Below are positions 10,201 to 22,200 of a DNA stretch of 34,136 nt, one piece after another. How positions within the stretch are numbered: the first letter of the stretch is position 1; every line of letters starts with the position of its first letter. The stretch is from Lenisia limosa (Eukaryota > Breviatea), in contig LPNZ01007209.1 of NCBI GenBank assembly GCA_001655205.1, positions 1 through 34,136 on the forward strand, written 5' to 3'. Under the pieces are notes generated by a model. The model had not been told where the DNA came from. It made no database searches and saw only the letters and a list, made by a program, of their open reading frames with translations. A program made the position numbers and the translations under genes.

Positions 10201-13200
10201 AGCCAGACCACAGAGATCAGCATGACATGGTCTCGGGCCGGGGGCTGTGACCACCAAGTTATCGCGGCGGCTGAGGGGGCTGACACTGATGTTCCCCTCT
10301 CCTGGACATCTTCTGTGTTCACCCCAGATTCAGTCAGGTTTGTTATTGTTTTAATGTTGATTTTTCACTCACACATTTTTTTTTGGATCTGAGGGTTATC
10401 TTTTCACAATCACCCAGGTGAGCAAGCAAAATGTGGCTATAATTACAATGAATGGTATTCGCTTATAACTACTAGTATATATGATATAATACCTGCTTTT
10501 TGTTACAGCAGGACCTGACTACTATAGGGTTGCCTCTCTCCCCTATCAGACCCGTTTATACATTGGCGGTGTCCGGCTATGGGAAGGGAGCGTGTTTTCT
10601 CCTGCGGCTGTGCCCCAAGTGCGGTTCACAGATGTTTATGAAAACACAAATGGCCCGCTGATCTTGATGTTTGACCCCCAATTTAACGGTACTGTGGATC
10701 GAAAGGGCGGCCTATTTGACACACTTTCAACTTCTATTCTCATTTCCACACGGCTTGGTGACTCTTTCAGATCCTTCGATCGTCCCCGAGCCGTGCACAG
10801 TCTTACTTCTTGTTACCGCCAATAATACGGCCCCGGTAGCCAAGCCTCTGCGATATTGGCAACCCGAAGATTGCATAGTGGATATTGAACTGGAAGGTGC
10901 GGCATCTAATTAACATGTTACGTTAAACTCTTTGCTGCGCTTGCTTGGCTTGTGATGATCCGTTTTGCATCTCTTTTGTAGTAACACCCCCACCCCCACA
11001 GGTTATGATCTTGATACACGATTTGCAGAACTGCAGTTCCGGATATCTACAGCTCCAACTAATGGGGTTTTGATGGTATGAGTGGCCTCAACTAATGGGG
11101 GTTTGATTGTATGAGTGGCCTCAATTGACCCCTTTTACTTGGATGGGCATGATGCACTGTTGATTGTTATCGAGCTAAAAAGAGTTTAAACCCTTTTCTG
11201 TTTCTTTGATGGAATGCGGTGCTGAAGAAGCGACTGGGCTTTGTTTGTTTTGTTGTTAACCCGTGTGTTGTCAGNNNNNNNNNNNNNNNNNNNNNNNNNN
11301 NNNNNNNNNNNNNNNNNNNNNNNNNNNNNNNNNNNNNNNNNNNNNNNNNNNNNNNNNNNNNNNNNNNNNNNNNNNNNNNNNNNNNNNNNNNNNNNNNNNN
11401 NNNNNNNNNNNNNNNNNNNACAAACAGCCGGCTGGGAGTGCAATGATTTGGAGAACTGTCTTGGTGGGTGGCATGCCATATCCGTGGGATAAGTCTTTGC
11501 CTCTTTGTTAACACTGTGACTCCTTTTATTCCACTGGTTATTGAGGTTTTGCAACTGATAATGTGTTGTTAGTTCAAAAACATTGATTTTGAAACATGTT
11601 GTGTGTCGTGTATGAAAGTTTAAGAGATGGATTACTTTATTTCTCTGTTGAAACCTATCACTTCCTTTCTTATTCGACTATGATAGTGTAAGGATATTGA
11701 GATCGGTATATTGAAAGCCAGGATTGCAGTGTCAGGAGGACAACCATGTTGGACGATTGTGTATAGGGTTAAAACCCATAACACCTACCCTTAATGGAGC
11801 CCTATTGTGTATTGATTGAAGAAACATATGTATATAGAGCCTAGTTTAGGAGAATAACCTGGGATGAGGAGGGTGGGCTCAAAAATATTTCAAAAGAGGA
11901 ATTGTTATTTGTTGTATCTCAGATGAACTGAAATAGTCTCTTAACATATTTACGATATTACAATTGTGCGATTATTGTAATCTGTTGTTGCTATCATTGT
12001 TTACATCCCTCTTACCTGAAATAAAACTATCATTAAACACACTGCTGCATTTAAGACTATTTTCATTTGATTACACAGGAACCCGAGGCCCTTCTGTAAC
12101 CTATATCCCGGACCCTGACGTATTTGGCAGCCCCGCTGACTCCTTCTTGGTAAGTCTTCAGGGACAATTCGACGATTAAAGCTCATAGAGTTATGCTAAA
12201 TCCATTAGTATATGATATAATATATGATATGTACTACATATTTTATATCATTGGTACGTGTAAGTTGTATGATGTACCACTATGTGAGGTATGTCATGTG
12301 GCATAGACAGCCACACATGAGATGTACACTGACACGATTCAGTACGACATATTTGACGGGACAACTTGGTCCGAAGCCGAACTCGTAACCATCAAACTAA
12401 CATCGCGAAATGACGCTCCATCTGCTGCGGCGGCAAATTATACCATGAACGAGGTTGAGGAGCGTCACGAATATTAATAATCAAAGAGGCTTTTATTCAA
12501 TTCTTACCACCCAGGACATCACTCAAGAATTCACGCTCAATGTGTGGGACCTTGACTCGGCTGAAGTCATCGTCGAGGTTCTTTCTCTCCCCCTTGGCAC
12601 CCTACAAACCCGGGATGCCAGCGACCAGAACTGGATTTCCGTTGGCTCAGTGCCGTTCGCGTTGCCAAATGATCATAACAAGGTGGGGTGGAGATGCACC
12701 GAAGTGAAGCCTTGTGCCTTAAAGCAGGGTTGTAATTCAGAAAGTTGGAGAAAATTGAACGAAAATCCGAGCCAATTTCTTGAATTACCACCCTGCTTTA
12801 AGACCTGAACCCCTCCTTAGCTGCAATAAAATCTGACTCTTCACGTTTCAGATGCGCTTCCAACCGGTTCCGTTCCAATCGTCCGAACCACCTGGCTCAG
12901 TTTATACGTCCTTTCAATTCTCAGGTGAGCATTAGTGCTGATGATAGTTCAAGACCTCTAGGATCATCTCACCGCCTCCACAGCTTCGGATGGTTCAGCT
13001 TCAAGCCCTATCCAGACTATATCCTTTGTTGTGATCGGAGTGAACAACAGCCCTGTTCTGACTGGAGGAAGTCTGAGCATCCTTGAAGACACTGAAACAG
13101 TTTTCTGCTTCGGCCTGAGTGATGTGGATGATGACACTGCCAGCCTGAACCTGACTGTGTCACAGCTGCCAAACCACTGTGACGTTTGCAATGTTGCTAG

Positions 13201-16200
13201 TCCTGGTAGGCGACGGGCTTTTGGAGGACGTTTCTATGTCTGTTCAGCAAGTGGAGAACTGTTTTAGGGCTTTCTTTTTTCATTTCATTTCTTTGACTAT
13301 TTCACACCCCAGGTTCCAATACAACGTGTATTTCCGACATTTTGACATCACCACCTCTCCAAGTATATACCCCATGCTTCAAGTTTATACCCGAAGCTGA
13401 CTGGTTTGGCCCGGACGCGGCTCTGGAGCTGAGAGCCCGGGACCCCCAGGGTGCTGAGAGTTCCGTGAAGCAGTGTGTCATTGAAGTGCTGAGTGTCAAT
13501 GACGCACCGGACATACCGGCTATAGTATCCATTGTGGGGGGATATTAAGCCCCTGTGGAGAGGTTGCAAAGAATTTTATTTTATCTATTCACTGCCACTC
13601 TTATTATTTACTTTAAAGGGTTTAGAATATCTTCTCTTGTCTAACCTCTTAGAACGGAACCGAAGATAGCCTGGTCACAGTTATACTAACTGGTCGGTGG
13701 TAGGGAGTTTCTTTGATCTGACTATCTGCAGTGTATACCATTTGCATAAGATATTGCTATCATATCATATGGCCCATTTTAACATCGCCTCCTAGGAACG
13801 GATGTTGAAGGTGACGACATTATTTGGCGCATTCTGAGTCTTCCGAGCGGCACCCTCTACCAAAGTGCGTGGGTGTCCTTACAAACATTCCATTGAATCC
13901 TTAAACGAAAAACAATTCATAGATATCTTATTGATACTGTATCCTAGAGTCGTTTTCAATTTTACGGTTTAGTTGACGACACGGTTGTGAATTTCACTCC
14001 AGTGGATGTAATGTCCAGTGCTGGGCTTCTGAGTGGGCTACAAAGTGTTTCGAGATATCTATACTCATTAAGAACAAAGGAATCACGCATTGCCTTTGAT
14101 TTTAACAGTGTCGAATAGCATTGTTAGTTAGAAGTGACTTGAGTATTTCTTCCGCTGAATGATGCAGGCGCCTTACCCCTTCCCCTCCAGCCTTCCAACC
14201 CAAGCCAAACATCTACGGCTCTCATGTTGACGGCTTCCTGTTTAACGCTCGAGACAGCAAAGGAATGGTACGGTGTAATATTGGAAGGTCTAGAGACGTA
14301 AATGGCGGAGTGAGGAGTTCTTCGGTATCATAGCATTATCTCCCCCAGACCAGTGCCACCAGTCAGGTTCAGATCAGTCTCAGCCCAGTCTATGACGAAA
14401 TGGAGTTTCCCATCTGCTCTACACACATGCCTGAGGACTCTTCTATGATCTTCAACCTCTCAGACTGCCTTGTTTGGAACGACCGTGACCCCAATACCAC
14501 TCTTAGGTGAGATAATGGCGAAACTTTCGTTTAATCACTCATCGAAAGGGCAATTCTATGCTCTCTTTGTAGTTGAAAAGGCCCTTCTCACACATCGAAT
14601 CCTGTCTTTTTGCATTGTTTCTGATCCTTTATATCAACATGTCTACTCAAAAATACAAAACACACATAACAAGCTAACAACCTCAGACCTTTTTTGACCA
14701 GGGTTTCATCAGTCGTCGCCTTGTAGAACTAACAACCCAGTTTCATCAGTCGTCGTCTTGTAGAAGAAGCGTTCTTTGTGGTTAATGCAACTGAGAAAGG
14801 CAATTCCATTGTCAAAGGAGATGAGGTCAGTATTTTCTTTAACACATTTACCGGTCCCCACAGCTCTACTACCCGGACGATCCACTGGTGTTTATAGAGC
14901 CTTTGCCTGGGGAATCGTCCTCCTCTTTTCCGACTGTTTCAATGCTGTTTACTGTAGGCTGCGAGTCTAGCGTCAGCACAAAGATTATATTCCATTTGAA
15001 GCTTCATCAGCTCCAGTTTATTTATCTTGCCCAGATCAAGGTGGATGGTCTGACGTTTGTTGAAGCCCTCCAAGTGAACATATTCGTGGACGTCATCAAT
15101 GATCCGCCGACGCTCAACATGATACCGCTGACACCGTTTTGTGAGGACTGCACCATCACGTTTTCCCTTGACGGTGGGCCTAGGCGGTTGTAACTATTCG
15201 GACTTTGGACTTTGCTTTTTCCGTCTGAAGAGGATCAATTTTCGCTTATTTGGAGGTTCTGTTGATTCACATTCCCCATTCCCCCAGCGCTGGATGACGA
15301 TGAGATTGATAGTCACTACTTCACGATTTCCTCAGCCCCCGCTGACAGTGAGTTTTCGGTCATTAAAAATGGCGACACTTACGCGTACGCCACGATTGGC
15401 GCAATGTCAGCCCAGGCCCTCCCCGTGACCTTGCAAATGATCCCCGCGCTGGACGTCTTTGGATACATTGGGAACTTGGAGGTGAGGACTTATGGGAGAA
15501 ATGTTCAGTATCAAACCAAACTGTTAGGATATTAAACATCTAAAAATGTTAGGTATTTGTTACGGATTCCGCAGGGGTGGACTCTCCTGTTGTCGTAGTA
15601 TGGGGGTTTGGGTTTCTGCAGAAAAAGAGTGAAGGGTGTCCAACACCTGTATGTTTTTGGCGTCCACCTTTCAATGACCCCGTACCCTAGATGCCAATGA
15701 CCCTGGCAAATGTGCATGATAACCCTGAGGGTATTAAGACCACCACCGACGTCGAATATCAAACAGACGTTGTTGTAACATTATCGGCCTTGAACCCTGA
15801 TGTCAACGTTCTAACTGGTTCGCTTTGTAGTATTGAAAGGAATGTTTCATATTTCGGTTGATCCTTTCTTACCATTTAGCAACTATTCACGCATTACCGA
15901 AATTTGGTACTATTTATCAGCACCCCGGGAGAGAGGTAATGCGATGAGTATCATTCACTAATCTATATTTCTCAATTTTATTAAATTTACGATTTAGTTA
16001 ATCAACGACACTTTGGTGGATGTTACAAACGGTGACCTGCAGATCATATACCACTGCCCGTTGCAGCTTAACGTCAATATCACAGACAAAATCATGTTTA
16101 AGGTAGGCAGAGTTCAATGCAAGATTGCCTGGATGGAGATCTGTTTTCTGATTAGTTGAAGTGAGCTCTACCATTTGATACTGCATTAATACAGGAACAC

Positions 16201-19200
16201 AAAGATGATGAAGGGATGTGGAATTGATTGGTCCAGGTTTTGTGTGTATTTTGCCAATAGAGTTTCTTTTCGTTTTGTAGTTCCACCCCCCCCCCCCCNN
16301 NNNNNNNNNNNNNNNNNNNNNNNNNNNNNNNNNNNNNNNNNNNNNNNNNNNNNNNNNNNNNNNNNNNNNNNNNNNNNNNNNNNNNNNNNNNNNCGAGTCC
16401 CAATGCAACCATCACCAAGGTTTCGAGCTACTTATTAGGACTTTCTGTTGTCATGGTGCATGTTCGCGTTTCAAAAACGTGATTCTATGGTTGCGTTCCT
16501 GACCTCGTAGTTGGATGTGTCCACTCAGGAAGACGAGGTGGTTTCTGTTGACCTCAACGCCCTTATCACGGCGCCGTATGCGGTTTTGTGAATGCCTTGT
16601 GTAATTCACTCCCCACCCTCGTTGGACAGCAGAATTGTCTTAGTGCCTCAGTTCATGATACTAGCCAGATGTGATTATTTAGGGAGGCAAGACGCGGGGA
16701 AAGAGGCGAAAGGGAGTCGATAAGCTATGATATTACGGTTGCCTCCCTTCCCGATAAGGTAAGTCTCCGGTTGATTTCCCTTCTTTTTGCGTGGAAACTG
16801 TCACAATTCCCAGGGAACAGTGACCTACCTTTCGACCGAGTTGGTTGTCGGCGATTCTCTTCCCGACATCTACGCCGCTCTTATCTACGAACCGCCGCTC
16901 AATGAGGTTTGCTCCTCCTGCCTACTGATTGTGTTAAATTCCCAATGCGGATCATTTTTTTTTCATACCTTGGAAAAGTTGCTTCATGGCGAAATAGCAG
17001 AACCAAATCGAAAAATGATTGGGGCTTTTGTTTGTTGCAAGTATTGGCAAATCGTTTTTAATTCATTTAATCAGCACTAATTGGATATTTAGGTCGAACC
17101 CTTCTTCGCAGAAGTGATTTTGGAGGTCATTGACAATGTTACTCTCACAATGGAGCATTTTGAGGTGCGGCGCTGGTTGTGGATGTTGACTGGAACCTTC
17201 CAGCAAAATCTTATTGTGAACAAATTTTTGCACACCTCACCACCCAGATTCGCATATTCGTGTCGCCAATCCTGACCCTTCCCATCCCCAATGAAGACGT
17301 GGTTTATCAAGGCTTAGAGAATGGTGCCATTTTCCTTGATCTCAATAAGAACATGTCGAATCCAGATAACATTGAGGACTTCTTCTGTCTTGCTGTGGTG
17401 AGGGGCAGTTCACAATGTTGGGGTCTTCTGTTCGCCTCCACACATCCCAAATAACACCGTCAGTCCTTCAAAAATGGCCAGCTGCACTACGTGACCAGCG
17501 ATAACAAAGTCGGATCGGTTGTGCGTGATTCGGACCGTCGGCTTCTTGATTGCCGAGCCGCCTTTGTCCCAACTACCGACCTCTCTGGCGACTTGATTGA
17601 GATTCTGCAGTGGAAAACGAAGTCCTCCTCGGACGCTGTTATTGGCAGTTACAGCATTGTTCGTGGGCTTTTTCAGTAATGAATGTCGATATTTGTCTGT
17701 CTCTATAACATTACGTGTACATATTTGGTGTCATCGAGGGTATAGACTACAGGGATAGAAAGATGAAATAAAAGCCAATCAAAGCTATCTTGGTTATGGT
17801 TCTGTTGTCTGTGATTATTATAGATAATACACTTTTTCTTTCTGGTTTATTCCTGATAGGTGACTCTCTACGCGAATATTACCAACATCCCATCAAGGCC
17901 GTACTACGCTTCCAAGAAAATCTCTGTCAACTATAAGACACCAAAGGTAGTGTTGCACCTGCAGTTGGGTTCTTTCGGAACGCCACATATTATATCATAT
18001 GAGTGGTGGCAGTTTATGATAAGATAGAATATTTTACTTTTATTTGGTGATATCTAATGCTGTTTAACGTCATGATCCCAACTTAACCCCCCCACCTCTC
18101 AGACGGATTCATGGCCAACTAATGATCCTGATAATGACGCGGTTTTGGCTGTTTTCAATGCCAGTAGTGTTGCTAGAGTACCGATTTTCATTGAGCATTT
18201 CAATGCAACTTCCAATGCGACAGTGTACGAAAAACTCCACAAAGGTTCCAACTTTACTCTCCCAGCGACATTTATGGTACGGCCGGGTGTTTTTTTTTTA
18301 ATATCTATATAAGTATTTTATTTTTGGACATTGTTGGGGACAGAAAGATTGTTTTCCAGGAAATGAAAATATTTGATGAACGTTGGCTCTAGTTTCTGAT
18401 GATGGGAATCACTTCAGTTGCACCGATTCACTAACGCTTCCAGATCAACGCCACTCAATCATTGGAGCAGGAAAAATGTAATAATTTTCCGTTCACTTAT
18501 TACGATGCGACGAATATGAGCTCAAGGTGTGTTGGTCAAGAGCTGTGTTGGAATTTGGCATGGCATAGATTGATTCTTTTTGGTGGCTTTATTGTTCTTG
18601 TTGTTTTCTTTTGCATCAATAATCTTATCAACTTACGGAATCAGTGGACATCTTCGCGTCTGCCATCAAGGCACAAATCAGAAGCCAGTAATGGATCCCC
18701 TGTTTATTACAGCTTTGGAGGACAAGATGACGACCATTGACCTGTCCACCACAGCCTTTGACGATGGCGAAGTCAAGGGGTTCAGCATTGTGTCGTTGCC
18801 TAATAATGGAACGTAAGGGGCTGGTATTGGTTCATCTCAAAGAGATTTTTTTTCTCTGTAGCAACAGTTGATAGTTGATATCATATTGTTTACTATCAGC
18901 AACCCCCCTCATTTTCGGTTCTAGGCTATACGAAGTTGTTGGAGGGTTAGGCCAACTCTCCCTTCCCATCGCGACCGTTCCGAAAGAGATCGGCAGTATG
19001 CTTGGGGTTACATCCCTGGGTGGATATTATACATTTCAACAATTGCCATTCACCCGCCAGACCAGGTATACGTGGCTTATCTCGGCCCAGCGGACCAATC
19101 CGGCCTGAACTTCACGACGTTCGATGTGCAGCCGCAAGACAACCTGGGGGTTTTCGGGGCGGACCAGACCGTGTACGTCAGTATCGACGCGGTCAATGAC

Positions 19201-22200
19201 GTACCCACACCGGTTAATTTTGAGGTAGGCCACCTAGGGTCAGGCTGGCTTTATCATGAGTTAAAATTTAGATTTTTGGTCAATATCAAATTTTGAGTAC
19301 CGTTTTGAATGGGTATCAACTACTCTGCAAGGATTTTTGCCATCATATTGACCTCTCCCAAGGTGCACTGTATAGAGGACACCCCATGCAACATTGTTCA
19401 TCAGGCCTCCGACACAGACAACGATCAAAGTGATCTATGGATCAAAATCCAACTGTATGATTGCGCTGTCCGATAATGCCACTAGATAAAAACACAGTAT
19501 AACCTTTCATTAAATGACCTCATCAGCTTACCCTCCTACGGCTCACTGAGCGTAACGTCCGGCAATGTTACGACCGCTGCTGTTGTCGGTTCGTCGTATC
19601 CGTTGAAGTGAGGCGGGGTGCTTCAAAAACTGTAGATGGATTATCAAAGGTCCATTACGTGAGAATCAATATATAATAGTTTGCTGTGTTCACCCTTCGT
19701 AGTAGTACGATGGTCTACCTTCCTAATGCGGATCTCAACTCCCCACACGGTGATGGGATGGATGCGCTGAAGTTTGACCAGTGGCTTTTCACTGCCCGCG
19801 ACTCTGAGTTTGGTCCGACCAAGGCGTCTGGCAAGGTCATAAGGGTGGATGTTTGAATTTGGATATAATGTTCTACCTTTATAATTTACAATTGCAGAGC
19901 GCAATATAGCTCTTCGAGATTGAGTCTGTTTACATTTTCATTCCATTTACCTATTATATCACCTCAACAGGCGACAGTCAAGGCAGTAGCGGCTGTGAAC
20001 GATGCCCCAGTAACATGGGACCAGTCATTCAACATCAATGAGGACTCCAAGGGCACTATAGCTTTTTCTGGGTCGGACCAGGACGGCGATATTCTCAGTG
20101 CTGTTATCTGGACCCTTCCTTCAGTTGGCAGCTTGTACTATTTCGAAAATGCCACAGCACTGATCAGCTCTGTTCCTGCGTATTTACCAGGACTGAAGGT
20201 TGGTGGAAGGGTGCAATCACAATAAATCCTGATATCTTCAATGTCTTTTTAAAATAGATTTGATGGTGTTCATCTTTTTCTCATCTAATAAACAAGTTTC
20301 ATACCATACACCATATAATATAGTATGTACTTGTTTGTGTACTGATATCATATGATATTGTGTTTGTGTTAAGTGTGATTCTCTTTGCCTGGATCACTAA
20401 CCTGTTGACACTCTCTAGGTAAAGTTCCAAGGCCTTCCCGATGACTTTGCTGACAATTACGCCATATTTGAGTTCAGTGTTATTGATGGTCCGGCGTCAA
20501 GCGAGATGGTGGGATGTCTTTCACTTATCACTTCGAAAATGGTTACACTCCTTTAAGAAGCACTTTTGTCACAACACAACATTTCTTCAGCCACCACAAA
20601 TAGCCATATTCTTAGTAACTGCTCTTTTGTTGCTCTTTCTTTGAAAAGGAATGGCATGACTCACTTTAAAGGCAAACGCGACCGTTAATGTCAAGTCCAA
20701 AAATGACATCCCTGTTGCCACCTCCACCCGTTATCGGGTTGTTGAAGATACCCTTGTGGGTCTTGCTTGACTTGTTGTTTTCCCGTTTCTTCTCTTGTCA
20801 TCGTATGAATTGATACGCTTGAACTTCCACACTATCTTTAGGCAGTGTTTCAAATCAACGCCACCCTCACTCTCTTTAGGCAGTGTTTCAAATCAACGCC
20901 ACCGATATTGAATCACCCCAAGAGGACCTGTTTTTGCGGATCACCCACATACCTCTCATGGGTACTCTCTATCACTATGAGGTAGGGTGATTTGGGTTGG
21001 ATTTTTTTTGCAAATTGATGGAGTTTCTCTGTCAACCATAATTTTGGCAGCGAAATGGAGCCGCTCCAGTTCACCCCATTAATATATAAATCATATCATA
21101 GTATATCGATATGAGATACTATAGCAATTTTAACACCAGTGGTTATTATTCACTCACTCCCCTCACACATTCAGCCGATCAATGGGGCTCTTGGCCTGGA
21201 AATCACAGCTGCCATGACCACTACTGCAAATCTCTGGGTATGTCTTAGGATATCGATATAATATTTTCATTTATCATACATATATGATTGACTTATGATA
21301 TATATAATATACATATCATATCATATGTACATACATGTATACATCTCATATATTTTATACAATGTGAGGATTGAGACAGCAGACCTCATTGAGAACTTCT
21401 TTCAACTCTTGGAATTACACTTTAATTCCCAATTATCAGAGTACCTGGGAAGCATCTAAAATCCTGTCTCTGGTTGTTCCATTTCTTTATGATAACTTAC
21501 TGCTTTTTTCACGGCTGACAGGTCGCATACATGCCATTCGCTAATTTGTACGGTGATAACATGGACCTTTTGAAGTACCAAGTTTCTGATGGAGAGGACT
21601 ACTCCGCAACTGTGAGGGGTACTTGATTTGAACATGAAGGCAAGAAAGTTGCTATGAAGCCTGTTGAGTTTAGAATTCTGAGATTCTTGTCTAAGTTGCT
21701 TGCTCAAGACAAGAGATCGTAACCAGGCTTGCTCTAATCAACGCATTTAGATGACCCTTTGGATTGACTGCACCGCTGTAAATGACCCGCCCACGTCCAT
21801 GGACGACCGAATTCGTTACATTGTAGGAGGCGGCATTTGAGTGTGTGTCTAGGTGGCGTACATATGCTTACTAATTCGAACGTATGCTGGGGAGGCACGC
21901 AGAAAGCTGTGTGCTCAGAGTTGTAAGGCTGGGTGAATTAATACTATTCTTTAATCCAATATCTCTTATAAGCGTAATGTGGACAGCTTCGGCCAGATGC
22001 AATCTTATTTTTTATTTCTCATTGCTATTACGTATCAATCGAACGTGTAGCAACTTTTACGATATCAGGAAGACAAAGATGTGATGATCCAACCGCTGGC
22101 CTTTGATGAGAACCCTGGTTTGCTCACAATTGAGCTTCTAAGTATTCCCGAGAGAGGTGTTCTCTATGAGGTGAGTGGTTACAGATGAAAAATACTGCAT

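Larger units (their letters stand above)
11076..12078. other. Long intronic interval with an assembly gap; at least one exon missing
   Basis: The exon at 11002-11075 ends in phase 0 but the next readable exon (12079) begins in phase 1, so an exon of length 3n+1 must be missing. The N run 11275-11419 is the likely site: the left flank ends gtgttgtcag, a possible acceptor. The interval 11420-12060 is AT-rich and shows no convincing exon, RNA gene or other feature beyond the repeat at 11201-11274. Confidence 0.6.

Noticed and set aside
9663-10322. Minus-strand open frame of 219 codons
   Set aside because: It is antisense to the repeat exon 7681-10337, whose plus-strand frame has clear repeat signatures. 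The long antisense frame follows from codon bias.
10689-10770. Apparent frameshift between DPQFNGTVDRKGGLFDTLS and SDPSIVPEPCTVLL
   Set aside because: An 82-nt GT-AG intron with a pyrimidine-rich acceptor (gactctttcag) joins AACG to ATCC in the right phase, so no error or frameshift is needed.
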